In this document: positions 35,624 through 44,286 of the stretch, one piece after another
Layout of the letters: every line of letters begins with the position of its first letter
Position numbering within the stretch: position 1 is the stretch's first letter
Source of the DNA: Cryobacterium lactosi
GTDB taxonomy: Bacteria > Actinomycetota > Actinomycetes > Actinomycetales > Microbacteriaceae
Direction: 5' to 3'
Length of the DNA: 64,000 nt
NCBI RefSeq assembly: GCF_004403945.1
Contig: NZ_SOHM01000049.1
Span: 32,666-96,665, forward strand
Translations under genes and position numbers: made by a program
Notes under the pieces: generated by a model
Seen by the model: the letters and a program-made list of their open reading frames with translations, nothing else
The model's database searches: none
Told to the model about the DNA's origin: nothing

Positions 35624-36855
35624 CGGTTGCTTCCGCCGCTCCTTAGTCAGCGACCCGCCGCGTGCTCTGGCGAAGGCGACCCGGGCACGATCGGTCGAAG
35701 TCTCGGGACGCCTGACGACAGGGGTGATGAACGCAGCGGCCGCGACCAAAACGAGCGGAGCGATCAGTGCTGTCCTGAGGCTGGAGTGGTCGCCGAGGAA
35801 CCCGATAACCGGCGGCCCGACGAGCAGTGCCACGTATCCGACCGTGGCCGCAAGGGCGACGCGCCTGGCGGGGTCCCCCTCTCCTTCTCCTGCGGCGGAC
35901 AAAGCTAGAGGGAAGCCCAAGGAGGCGCCCAGGCCCCAGAGGACGACGGCCGCTGCTGCGGCGACTTGGCTGTCGACGAAGATCACCAGGGCCATGCCCA
36001 CGACGGCGCTGAGGACGCCAACACGGAGAACAGGTGCACGGCCAAAACGGGCGACAAACGCCCCGCCGACGAAGCGGCCGATCGTCATGGAGGCCGCGAA
36101 TGCGGCGTACACTGCGGACCCCGACGTGGCGTCAAAACCGTGACCGTCGACCATAACCAGGGGGAGCCAGTCGCTCGCGGTCCCCTCGGTGAGCGCCATC
36201 GCGAGCACCAGGGCAGCGATAAGGAGAAGCCGCGTGTCACGCCACAGAGGCAACCGAGGCACCGCCGCCGTCCGGAGTCCCGCTCCCCGAAGAACCTGCC
36301 CGGTCCCGCGAGGAATACGCGGAGCAACTGCGCCATGACGACGAGGGCGAGGACCCCGATCGCGGACAGGTGCCACAACACCGGGACGTCGGTCGCAATG
36401 AAAGCGATGCCCGCACCGGCACCGACGAGAGTACCCAGGCTGAAGAAGCCGTGCAGGGCAGGCAGCACAGGGCGGCCGATGGTCTTCTCGATGTCGGCGC
36501 CCTCGACGTTCATCGCGATCTCCCCGCCTCCCATCCCCAGACCGAAGAGGAACAGACCGATGACCGTCGCTGCCGTCGACGACGCGGCTGCCCCGACGCC
36601 GATCGTCAGGATGACCCCGACCGTGCCCGCGAGCATCACGGGCCTCGCGCCCCAGCGCGCGACGGCAGGACCAGACGCGAGGATGCCGACCATCGACCCG
36701 GCGGACAAACCGAGCAGGATCAGGCCCATCTCCGATGTCGTCGCGCCCAGCAGATCCCGGATGCCCGGCGTCCGGGTGACCCACGAAGAAATCGCGAGGC
36801 CGGGCAGGGCAAAGAGCGCAAAAAGTGCGAGGCGGCGTGCGTGCAAGGTTGTCAT
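35480..36855 (-). pseudogene. MFS transporter with internal frameshift
   Basis: The N-terminal half (36855 to about 36300) is a good six-helix MFS bundle (SEMGLILLGLSAGSMVG, LHGFFSLGTLVGAGAGIAF). The C-terminal half (about 36290 leftward) continues in another frame (PRLPLWRDTRLLLIAALV, SASMTIGRFVGG-like segment). A single-base change near 36285-36310 joins them. The C-terminal frame has no stop until 35480, overlapping the end of the AraC-type gene, so the natural stop may also be lost; membrane helices end near 35720. Sugar or drug export is possible for an intact relative. Confidence 0.8.
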
Positions 36856-37101
36856 GGTTCATTTCTCGATCGTGGATACAGCAGTCCGGAATCGGCATTG
36901 AGATGGCGAGTGCCGCCCTAGGCCGAGAACACGGCCTCTCAAATCTTGCAGGCCGCAGGCCGCCTGGACCAGTGGCCTAGAAATCAAACACCGATGCATA
37001 CGAGCCACACGAAGTGAGTAGACGAGGCCAGAGGGGCCAAAGACCGCCGCTGACCGAGAACAGGACCGTCAACGCCGATTGAAAACACGACCACCGACCA
37101 A
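36856..37101. other. gap between MFS remnant and istA remnant
   Basis: No gene seen. The right half probably contains the left end of the IS21-type remnant, but I could not identify the terminal repeats seen at 1198-1243. Confidence 0.35.
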
Positions 37102-37116
37102 TGGAAGGTGATCAAT

Positions 37117-37769
37117 ATGGGCGATTGGGCGAAGATACGCCAACTGTTTTCAACGGGCGAGCATTCGAAGCGGGAGATCGGCCGGCTCGTGGGCATTTCG
37201 CGGGCAACGGTGAAGCGGGCGCTGGAAACGGACCGGCTTCCGAAGCGCCAGCGGCCCGCGATGGGCTCGACTTTCGACGTTCGCGCCGTCCGCGACAAGG
37301 TCGCCGGGATCCGGCCCGAGTACGTGCCGCCAGATCCCCCGGACCGTCTTGTCCACGAGCCCGGCCGGCAGGTCCAGTGCGACCTGTGGTTCCCCCACGA
37401 GCCACTGCCGTTGGGCAACGGGCAGGAGGGCACGCCGTCGGTGCTGGTCATGACGTCGACGTTCTCCGGGTTCTTCCAGGCACTGATGTTGCCGTCGCGG
37501 AAGATACTGGATCTGTTCGGCGGGATGGGGTCTCTGCTGCAAACCGCCCAAGCGGTGCCGAAGCGACTGCTCTGGGACAACGGGTCCGGCATCGGTCGCG
37601 GCAAGCTGACCGAGCCCACGGTCACGTTTGCCGGGCCGTGGGCACCGAGACGAAGCTCTTGAGGGCGCGAGATCCGGAGTCCAAGGGCATGGTCGAGTGC
37701 AATCTCAGCACGGCTGGAAGAGACAGGCTTCGGGAAGGTAAAGGCGTGACTCCAGGCCGCCACCAGTAG
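37117..37769 (+). pseudogene. istA: IS21 transposase IstA, N-terminal remnant with frameshift
   Basis: ATG 37117 (GGAAGGTG 7 nt upstream) opens an IS21 transposase: helix-turn-helix SKREIGRLVGISRATVKRAL, then the integrase core with the first aspartate in QVQCDLWFP and the second in LLWDNGSGIG. Around 37635 the frame shifts, and GTETKLLRARDPESKGMVE with the third catalytic residue follows in another frame. After that glutamate the similarity ends, so the last half of istA and all of istB are gone. Confidence 0.8.
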
Positions 37770-37826
37770 AACGACTGGCCCGCATGGTGTTGAGAATTTC
37801 CACCACTTAGCGGGACGTGATTCTCT

Positions 37827-38258
37827 TTGTCCGGCACCGACGGTGCGTCAACGATTCCCAGCTCAGCACCGACCGTCACGATACCAACTGAACTCGACGG
37901 GATGCATTGGTGCCGCTACGCAGTCGAACCCGATCCGCCAGGCGTGCCAGAGCCGAACGGAACGACGATCCCGGGGGCAATTACGCTGCACACGGGCCGC
38001 TTCGTCGCCGGTGGCACGCTCGACAGCAGGACCGCCCAGTTAGTGGCCGGCGTGGCCGCATCTGAGCCGGTGCCACGCTCCTGCGACGCGTTGGCCGAGA
38101 CGTTCCTGGCCCTCGTGCCAAGCCAGAAAGGACAGGAACTCGGGATGACATTTACCGCCGAACTAGACGGTTGCGCACTGCTTTACCGCGACGGAAGCGG
38201 CACACGCCCGCTCCCCGCCGATGTGCGCGCGATTCTCGCTTCGCAAACCGATCTGTGA
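37827..38258 (+). CDS. hypothetical protein, possibly the 3' part of a lipoprotein
   Basis: A possible 143-residue protein beginning at TTG 37827, without good ribosome site. It has two to three cysteines (HWCRYAV, RSCDALAET, DGCALLYRD) and a beta-rich, secreted-like composition. It lies directly after the istA remnant and may have lost its signal peptide through that insertion. No family recognised. Confidence 0.45.
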   Translation: MSGTDGASTIPSSAPTVTIPTELDGMHWCRYAVEPDPPGVPEPNGTTIPGAITLHTGRFVAGGTLDSRTAQLVAGVAASEPVPRSCDALAETFLALVPSQKGQELGMTFTAELDGCALLYRDGSGTRPLPADVRAILASQTDL

Positions 38259-38290
38259 CAGTGATTCACTTGCCGAGGACCGATCCCCAA

Positions 38291-38350
38291 CTTTGCCCGG
38301 CAGCTAGAGGGGGAAGTTCTCCGTGAGAACTTTGGGTGTCGCGGGCAAAG
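38291..38350. other. nested palindrome (two concentric inverted repeats)
   Basis: Outer arms CTTTGCCCG (38291-38299) and CGGGCAAAG (38342-38350), inner arms AAGTTCTC (38314-38321) and GAGAACTT (38325-38332) with CGT in the centre. It can form a two-stage cruciform or hairpin in the otherwise featureless gap 38259-38711. Function unknown; it could be a terminator or a recombination site. Confidence 0.5.
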
Positions 38351-38711
38351 CCCCCCGGCCGACATTGACCTGGTGATTGGGCGGAGCACCACATTGCCTG
38401 CCAACTAGGACGGGCCTTGAAGCAGAACTGCACGACAACCGATCATCGGCGTTGAGCGGAGCGGCGATGGATAAATTGCCTGTCCTCTGGCAGCGTTTTT
38501 ATGATCGACAATGATCACCGTCCTTTGTCAGGGCCTCGTCATTGCACTGGTTCGGGAGCTGCTCTAGACCGGTAGCCCGTTTAGTGCGAACCAGCGCGAA
38601 CGTCATCTGCGCGACAACTTTCGTTCATCCGGCGTCCACCTGTTGTCATCCACGCACTCCTAACTTCGAATGTCGCGTTCGGCGGACACTCACCCAATTG
38701 ATAGGAACTGA

Positions 38712-40304
38712 ATGCTTTTCAGTCAGACACGGCCGCGCCTCGCGCTCGTAGCCACAGCAACCTTGTGCGCATCCCTCGCGCTTTCTATCGCGCTTGCTCC
38801 CGCAGCATTCGCCGACGATACGACCGCCCAGGGCACCCAACACACCTTCTACTCAAGCAAAACGCCGTACGCCGCGCAGGGAACTGCGGCAGACTACCAG
38901 CAGGTTCCGACAGGATTCACCCAGATCTACACCGAGTCACTCGCTCGGCACGGTGCGCGGGCACTCTCCAGCTTCAAGTACGACTCCCTCACCCAACAGC
39001 TGTGGGCTCAGGCCCAGTCGGAGAACGCGCTCACCCCGCTCGGCGCAACGCTTGGCCCTGAGACCGCTGCACTGACGGCAGCAAACAACACCCTCGGGTA
39101 CGGCAACCTCAGCGGCCTTGGAGCTACGCAGCACCAGCAGATCGGTGCTCGCGCCGTGGAACGCATGCCGGACTTCTTCGCTCAGATCATCGCCAGTGAC
39201 GACATCATCGAGCTGGAAAGTTCTGGCGAGCCACGCGCCACAGAATCGGGCGAGAACTTCGCCGTCGGCCTGCTCGCGGCGAACCCGGCGCTGGCAGACA
39301 AACTGCCCACAACCATGCCCGCAAGCCCCGAAACCCTGCACTTCCATGACCAGGAATTCAACCAGGACTACATGGACTACGAAGAGAGCGATCTCGTCGC
39401 CGACAGCGTCGCCGCCATCTGGGACCAGCCGCAGAGCAAGGAAGTGTCCCGCCACGTTCTCGAACGTCTGTACACCACCGACTTCGTCGACCGCCTCGCT
39501 GCCGGTGACTACCATTTCGAAGACCCGAAAGGGAAGACGACCATCGACAACGAGGTCGACGCCGCGATGATGCTGTACAACCTGTACATCATCGCGCCCG
39601 ACCTGGTCGAGGAAGGCGACTGGAACTTCGACCAGTACCTGGAGCCAGAAGATGCCGAGTGGTTCGCGTACCTCCTCGACACAGAGGACTTTTATTCGAA
39701 GGGTCCGGCGTTCGTCGGCAACGACATCACCTACAAGATGGCAACGCCGCTGCTGCAAGAGTTCTTCGACGGAATCGATGCCCGCTTGGCCGGCTCGAAC
39801 GTTGCCGCGACTTTCCGCTTCGCGCACGCAGAGACAATCGTTCCCTTCGCCGCTTTGATTCAGCTCCCCGGCTCCGAGCAGCCGGTAACCGCCGCCACCC
39901 CCTACACCTACGCCACCAACGCCTGGCGCGGCGAAAGCGTCACTCCGATGGCCGCGAACGTGCAGTGGGACGTGTACAGCAACTCCGCAGGCCAGACCAT
40001 CATGCGGATGCTGTACAACGAGAAGGAGATCGCCTTCAACTCCTCCTGCCAGCCGCTTGAAGCCGGATCGCACTACTACGACGTCACCGAAGTGAAGCGC
40101 TGCCTGCTGGGCATCGCTGTCCCTGAGACGAGCACCCCGGCAGTAAGCACCGACCCAGTTGCCAACACCGCAGCATCCACTCAACTGGCGGAAACGGGTG
40201 CGCAGCTCGGCACAATGCCCGCCCTCATCGCTCTCCTTCTCCTCGCCGGCATCGCCTTGCGCGTGGTGCACCGGAAGCGGAACGCGCACGCCGACGCCGC
40301 CTAG
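38712..40304 (+). CDS. secreted, sortase-anchored histidine phosphatase (MINPP/phytase type)
   Basis: A 530-residue exported enzyme. Signal peptide 1-34 ends near APAAFADD. R79-H80-G in SLARHGARAL is the phosphohistidine motif, and H372-A-E374 in FAHAETIVPF is the proton-donor motif that separates multiple inositol-polyphosphate phosphatases (HAE) from ordinary acid phosphatases (HD). The C-terminus carries LAETG at 492-496, a hydrophobic helix and a basic RKRNAH tail: a class E-type sortase signal. It would release phosphate from phytate or similar esters at the cell wall. A long antisense open frame over this gene is a composition artefact. Confidence 0.88.
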   Translation: MLFSQTRPRLALVATATLCASLALSIALAPAAFADDTTAQGTQHTFYSSKTPYAAQGTAADYQQVPTGFTQIYTESLARHGARALSSFKYDSLTQQLWAQAQSENALTPLGATLGPETAALTAANNTLGYGNLSGLGATQHQQIGARAVERMPDFFAQIIASDDIIELESSGEPRATESGENFAVGLLAANPALADKLPTTMPASPETLHFHDQEFNQDYMDYEESDLVADSVAAIWDQPQSKEVSRHVLERLYTTDFVDRLAAGDYHFEDPKGKTTIDNEVDAAMMLYNLYIIAPDLVEEGDWNFDQYLEPEDAEWFAYLLDTEDFYSKGPAFVGNDITYKMATPLLQEFFDGIDARLAGSNVAATFRFAHAETIVPFAALIQLPGSEQPVTAATPYTYATNAWRGESVTPMAANVQWDVYSNSAGQTIMRMLYNEKEIAFNSSCQPLEAGSHYYDVTEVKRCLLGIAVPETSTPAVSTDPVANTAASTQLAETGAQLGTMPALIALLLLAGIALRVVHRKRNAHADAA

Positions 40305-40435
40305 ATGCACTGAGTCGCCGGCAGGAAGTGATCAAACGATCATTGGTGAGTGATCACGAATACCGGATAGAGCGTCTAAACGACCTGCCGGTAGTCGGAA
40401 CTGGACGGCTGAATTTCAGTCGTCCAGTTCGCGTG

Positions 40436-40768
40436 CTAGGTCCTCGGGGAGGTGATCCAGATTTGCCCGCTGGTCAGAGCATCTCCAAGGCAGTCGGCAA
40501 TTCGGATCGCATCCTCCTCGGTCGAACCCGCGACGAGCTGCATCGAGAGGCGGGAGGACGGCATATCTGCGCTCTGCAATGATGTTCCAACGCTGGGATC
40601 ATCAATGCATAGGCTCAGCGATTCAAAGCGTGGATCCTTGGCGCCGACGAACCACGAATCGCCGTCACCTTCGGTGCGGTCGTATGAGGCAGCAGGCGCT
40701 TCGGCGCAGCCAGCTAGCATCATTGCCGCGATGAGCAAGACTGCAGCACTCGTCGTCCGACCAGTCAT
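40436..40768 (-). CDS. small lipoprotein
   Basis: A 110-residue lipoprotein: ATG 40768 with AGGAGG 6 nt upstream, signal sequence ending in the lipobox MLAGC, so Cys20 would be lipidated. The mature part contains two further cysteines (LSLCIDDP, IADCLGDAL), probably disulphide-bonded. No family recognised. Convergent with the phosphatase gene. Confidence 0.75.
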   Translation of the reverse strand: MTGRTTSAAVLLIAAMMLAGCAEAPAASYDRTEGDGDSWFVGAKDPRFESLSLCIDDPSVGTSLQSADMPSSRLSMQLVAGSTEEDAIRIADCLGDALTSGQIWITSPRT

Positions 40769-40899
40769 CCAAGGCCTCCTCGCGCAGATCAGGGCAGTAT
40801 TTGGACAATGAGCTTCGCGCGTCAGGGATTCGCTGTCACTCCGTCGGTGACCGCCGGTCCCCGGAACGAGCATAGGTCACGACACCGACGCGGGGGTGA

Positions 40900-41151
<252 letters not shown>

Positions 41152-41470
41152 CACGCTTTAGTTCTACCGCAACGCCAGCCACCGCGCCCAGGTTGCCTTT
41201 ACTGGGCCAACGGCTATGGTGAGGGCATGCCTATCCCTCGCGCGACCTCCGGATGTGTTCATCGCACTCGCGTCGTGCCCGGTTTCCTCAATCAATCGAC
41301 CGTCGGCGTGTCGTCTGACCGCCAGTTCGGCCGGACGGGACGTGTTCTCCTCATCCTTTCCCGCATGCGCGCTCCACCGCACTGATCATTTACCCCCTGG
41401 ATCTGTCCGGTATCAGGAGCGCGCCGCAGTTGCGGCGCGTTTGTCGTTTAACCACGCTGAAGGAACCATC

Positions 41471-41806
41471 ATGAGCACCCTCCCGTCCCCCTCCCCCATC
41501 GACGTCACCAATAACAATGACGAACTCACCAGCTTCCGACGACAGCTGGAAGAACAACTCCGAGAGCGCGAAGAACTCGTTGCCGAACTCCACCCCCGCG
41601 CTGCTCCCCACATCGACCTCGTAGCCTGGTCAACCACCCAGTCGGCTCTCCAAGTCGTTACCCAAATCAACGCAGCACTGCTCCGCATCGAAGCCGGAAC
41701 ATTCGGAACCTGTAGCCGGTGTGCCCGACCAATCGCCAAAGCTCGGCTCAAAATCATCCCTTACGCGGACACCTGCGTCCCCTGCCACGCAGACGGCACA
41801 TCATAA
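41471..41806 (+). CDS. DksA/TraR-family C4 zinc-finger protein
   Basis: A 111-residue protein with an N-terminal coiled-coil (residues 18-75, LTSFRRQLEEQLREREELV) and a C-terminal zinc finger with C81, C84, C102 and C105 (GTCSRCARPI and ADTCVPC). DksA/TraR proteins enter the secondary channel of RNA polymerase and modulate initiation. GAAGGA lies 7 nt before ATG 41471. Two small unknown genes follow on the same strand and may form an operon with it. Confidence 0.88.
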   Translation: MSTLPSPSPIDVTNNNDELTSFRRQLEEQLREREELVAELHPRAAPHIDLVAWSTTQSALQVVTQINAALLRIEAGTFGTCSRCARPIAKARLKIIPYADTCVPCHADGTS

Positions 41807-41833
41807 CCTATCCCCAAGTGAACGGGCGAGATC

Positions 41834-42421
41834 ATGACGGTCACGCAACTACCCGGCCGGCGCACGGAAGGACCGGCCGCGATACATCCGGGAAGCACTG
41901 AAGCACGCCGGCCGATTGTTCTCCTCGGAGACGAACTGGACTGCCTCCACGCTCTTAGATCCCACCCCGACATCACGGTCGCAACCCGCGGTGAACGCAC
42001 GCATGGCCACCCGCTCGCTGCGGTCATCCAAATTGACTTATCGTCTGTCGAAAACCGAACGGACCTCAAGGCGAGACTGCGCGCCCAGATACCGATCTGC
42101 ACGAACACCTGCGAACAGACCCCGTCCATCCAGCGTCTCCTTCTGATCATCGACGGTCCGCCAGGGGTGCCCGAATCAGTGATGCACCGGATGTGTGACG
42201 CGACCGCCGACCGCCTCCACCGTCACATCGAACAACGCTGCGGAACATACATCATCCTCACCATCCTGCTCGTCACCGGCTGCGACAACCCGTCCCTCCT
42301 TGCACACCGCACTCGCCATCGCGCACTACAAGCCCAGGGCATCGATGCGACCAGCACACTCACCTGGAAAGAGATTGCCCAGAGACCAATCGGACACACC
42401 GCTGCAAACCACTACAGCTGA
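41834..42421 (+). CDS. unknown protein downstream of the DksA/TraR gene
   Basis: A 195-residue protein starting 28 nt after the zinc-finger gene. The middle segment (RLLLIIDGPPGVPESVMHRM) and TYIILTILLVTG suggest an alpha/beta fold; five or more cysteines are present (CTNTCEQ, MCDATAD, QRCGTY, TGCDNP). No family recognised. The REC-like opening (RPIVLLGDELDCLHALRSH) faintly recalls a degenerate receiver domain but lacks the acidic pocket. Confidence 0.6.
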   Translation: MTVTQLPGRRTEGPAAIHPGSTEARRPIVLLGDELDCLHALRSHPDITVATRGERTHGHPLAAVIQIDLSSVENRTDLKARLRAQIPICTNTCEQTPSIQRLLLIIDGPPGVPESVMHRMCDATADRLHRHIEQRCGTYIILTILLVTGCDNPSLLAHRTRHRALQAQGIDATSTLTWKEIAQRPIGHTAANHYS

Positions 42422-42450
42422 ACCAAACACTACTGAGGAGGGAATAGATC

Positions 42451-42708
42451 ATGGCTAAAACACCATGGACAGCCAGCGCATTACGTGCTCGGCTACTCGT
42501 AGAAAGAGTGCTCAACGCAGGTAGTGCAGCGTCCAGGCCCCTGGCACTGAAACGACTCGAACTACTCCAGATCATCAAGCAAGTCGACACGCACACCATC
42601 AGCGCCGAACTCGCCACCGAGCAACTCAACGCGCTGGCCGAGAACGTTCGCACAGTCGACCAGCTGCCACCCAAGGCCACGATTCCTCTCTTCCAACGCG
42701 CTCACTGA
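42451..42708 (+). CDS. small helical protein of unknown function
   Basis: An 85-residue, mostly helical basic protein with GAGGAGGGA about 12 nt before ATG 42451. It is the third gene of the small run starting with the DksA/TraR protein. No family recognised. Confidence 0.6.
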   Translation: MAKTPWTASALRARLLVERVLNAGSAASRPLALKRLELLQIIKQVDTHTISAELATEQLNALAENVRTVDQLPPKATIPLFQRAH

Positions 42709-42965
42709 TCCCACCGCCACCCGCCCGCCGCGAGAGGTCTTCCGGCAGGGTATCCGTGCCTAGAATGTTCAGAGAACCTGCACGATAAGCGAGGCGGTCT
42801 GCACTGCCGCAGAAGACTTTGCAGCCAGGATACCGATCGCGACGAGGACAGTCCCAACGTCTCTACCTTTTTGACTCCGACTAATCGTGAACTAACTCTC
42901 AACCGGGCTTGACGCAGAGGGACGTGAAACAGGTGCGGCTCGGGCTAGCTAGCCGCCGGCCACGG

Positions 42966-43973
42966 TCAGCGTGGCGGCAGGATCTCGCCGGAGCCGCGAT
43001 GGATGAGCCGGGTGGGGATCTCGATCTGCTGGGTGAACGCGCCGGGGTCGGCAAGGTGGTCCAGGGCCAGGCGGGCGGCCGTCCGGCCGAGCTCCATTGT
43101 GTCGTAGGCCACCACGGAGATGCCCAGGGCGTCGGCCAGCTCGAAGTCGTCGAAGCCGATAAACGCCACCGGCGGCTTGAGGTTGCGCAGCACCCGCACG
43201 GCGCCCGCACTCCCCCGGTTGTTGCCAGCGACGATCGCCGTGGGCGAGTCCGGCAGATCCAGCAGGCTCTGCACGGCGAGCTCCGGTGAGATGTCGGGGT
43301 CATCGTCTAGCCGCTCCCATTGCGCGGTCTCGACCACGCCAACCTCCCTGAGCGCCTCACGGTAGCCGGCCAGACGCTCCCGCTGGGTGTACATCGCCGA
43401 GGGGTTGCTGATAAAGCCGATCTTTCGATGCCCGATGGCGGTCAGCGACCGGACCGCCTCGGCCATACCGAGGCGATTCTGCAGCACGACCGAGTCGGCC
43501 AGGAGGTTCCGTGCCGGACGGTCGACGCTTACGACGGGCGTTCCCAACTGGCGTTCGCCCTCGAGGTAGGACTGGTCGTCGGCGATGGGGATCAGCAGGA
43601 GCGCCCGCACTCGCTGGGAGATCAGCGCGTCCACGACGCGCTCCTCGCTGTCGGGCGAGTCGTCGGTCGTCGCGAGCACCATGGTGAGGCCGCGGAGCGC
43701 CAGCTCACGCTCGATGCCGGCGGCAACGTGGAAATAGAACGGGTTCGTGAGGTCGCCGATCACGAACGCGACGGTGTTGGTGACCCCGCCTCGGCGCAGA
43801 CTGCGGGCGAGGTTGTTGGGCCGGAAACGCAGCCGTTTCGCCGCGACGAGCACCTGCTCCCTGGTATCGGCCGAGACGTTACCCGCCTCGGCGAACACCC
43901 TGGAGACGGTCTTGGAACTGACCCCGGCGAGTCGGGCAACGTCGGCGAGAGTGGCACGGGATTGGGTTGTCAT
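42966..43973 (-). CDS. LacI-family repressor of the beta-mannoside locus
   Basis: A 335-residue LacI regulator: helix-turn-helix and hinge in the first 60 residues (LADVARLAGVSSKTVSRVF) and a periplasmic-binding-protein-like ligand domain (NTVAFVIGDLTNPFYFHV). ATG 43973 is used because it immediately precedes the HTH; the open frame upstream to 44027 is not conserved. It is divergent from the ABC transporter operon and likely controls both through AGACA-type sites in the shared 310-bp region. Confidence 0.92.
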   Translation of the reverse strand: MTTQSRATLADVARLAGVSSKTVSRVFAEAGNVSADTREQVLVAAKRLRFRPNNLARSLRRGGVTNTVAFVIGDLTNPFYFHVAAGIERELALRGLTMVLATTDDSPDSEERVVDALISQRVRALLLIPIADDQSYLEGERQLGTPVVSVDRPARNLLADSVVLQNRLGMAEAVRSLTAIGHRKIGFISNPSAMYTQRERLAGYREALREVGVVETAQWERLDDDPDISPELAVQSLLDLPDSPTAIVAGNNRGSAGAVRVLRNLKPPVAFIGFDDFELADALGISVVAYDTMELGRTAARLALDHLADPGAFTQQIEIPTRLIHRGSGEILPPR

Positions 43974-44044
43974 GATTCTCCATCGGCACGTGGTTCTTGA
44001 TGTGGTGCTATCGAATAGCTCCATCAACCCACGATGTCAACGTA

Positions 44045-44055
44045 AGACATTGTCT
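44045..44055. promoter_or_regulatory. candidate LacI-family operator
   Basis: AGACA-T-TGTCT, a short perfect palindrome 72 bp upstream of the repressor gene. Two more AGACA half-sites spaced 10 bp apart (44136-44150) lie just before the transporter promoter. Confidence 0.4.
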
Positions 44056-44166
44056 GGACATTGACAAGACCTCCTCGCCGGTGATTTCGTCACAATTCCA
44101 CTATTTCTGGGGCGCATTTACTATTTGAGGTGGGTAGACAGATTTAGACAACGCTGACATTTGTGT

Positions 44167-44196
44167 TTGACGTGGTGTCGAAATCGGGCTTACAGT
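44167..44196 (+). promoter_or_regulatory. sigma-70-type promoter of the mannoside operon
   Basis: TTGACG (44167-44172) and TACAGT (44191-44196) with an 18-bp spacer, about 90 bp before the binding-protein start and directly downstream of AGACA repeats. Confidence 0.6.
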
Positions 44197-44286
44197 GAGG
44201 CCCAACAGCAACACCAGGGATCCACGGGCGGGAAGTCGCGGTCGTGTCTCAACGGGTCAATGGTGATACCGATTAGGAGAAGACAG

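Noticed and set aside
38937..40310. minus-strand open frame of 457 codons
   Set aside because: Antisense to the MINPP-type phosphatase, whose signal peptide, motifs and sortase tail are convincing.
41834..42421. response regulator receiver domain
   Set aside because: The opening resembles a receiver strand, but the acidic pocket, phosphoacceptor and lysine are absent.
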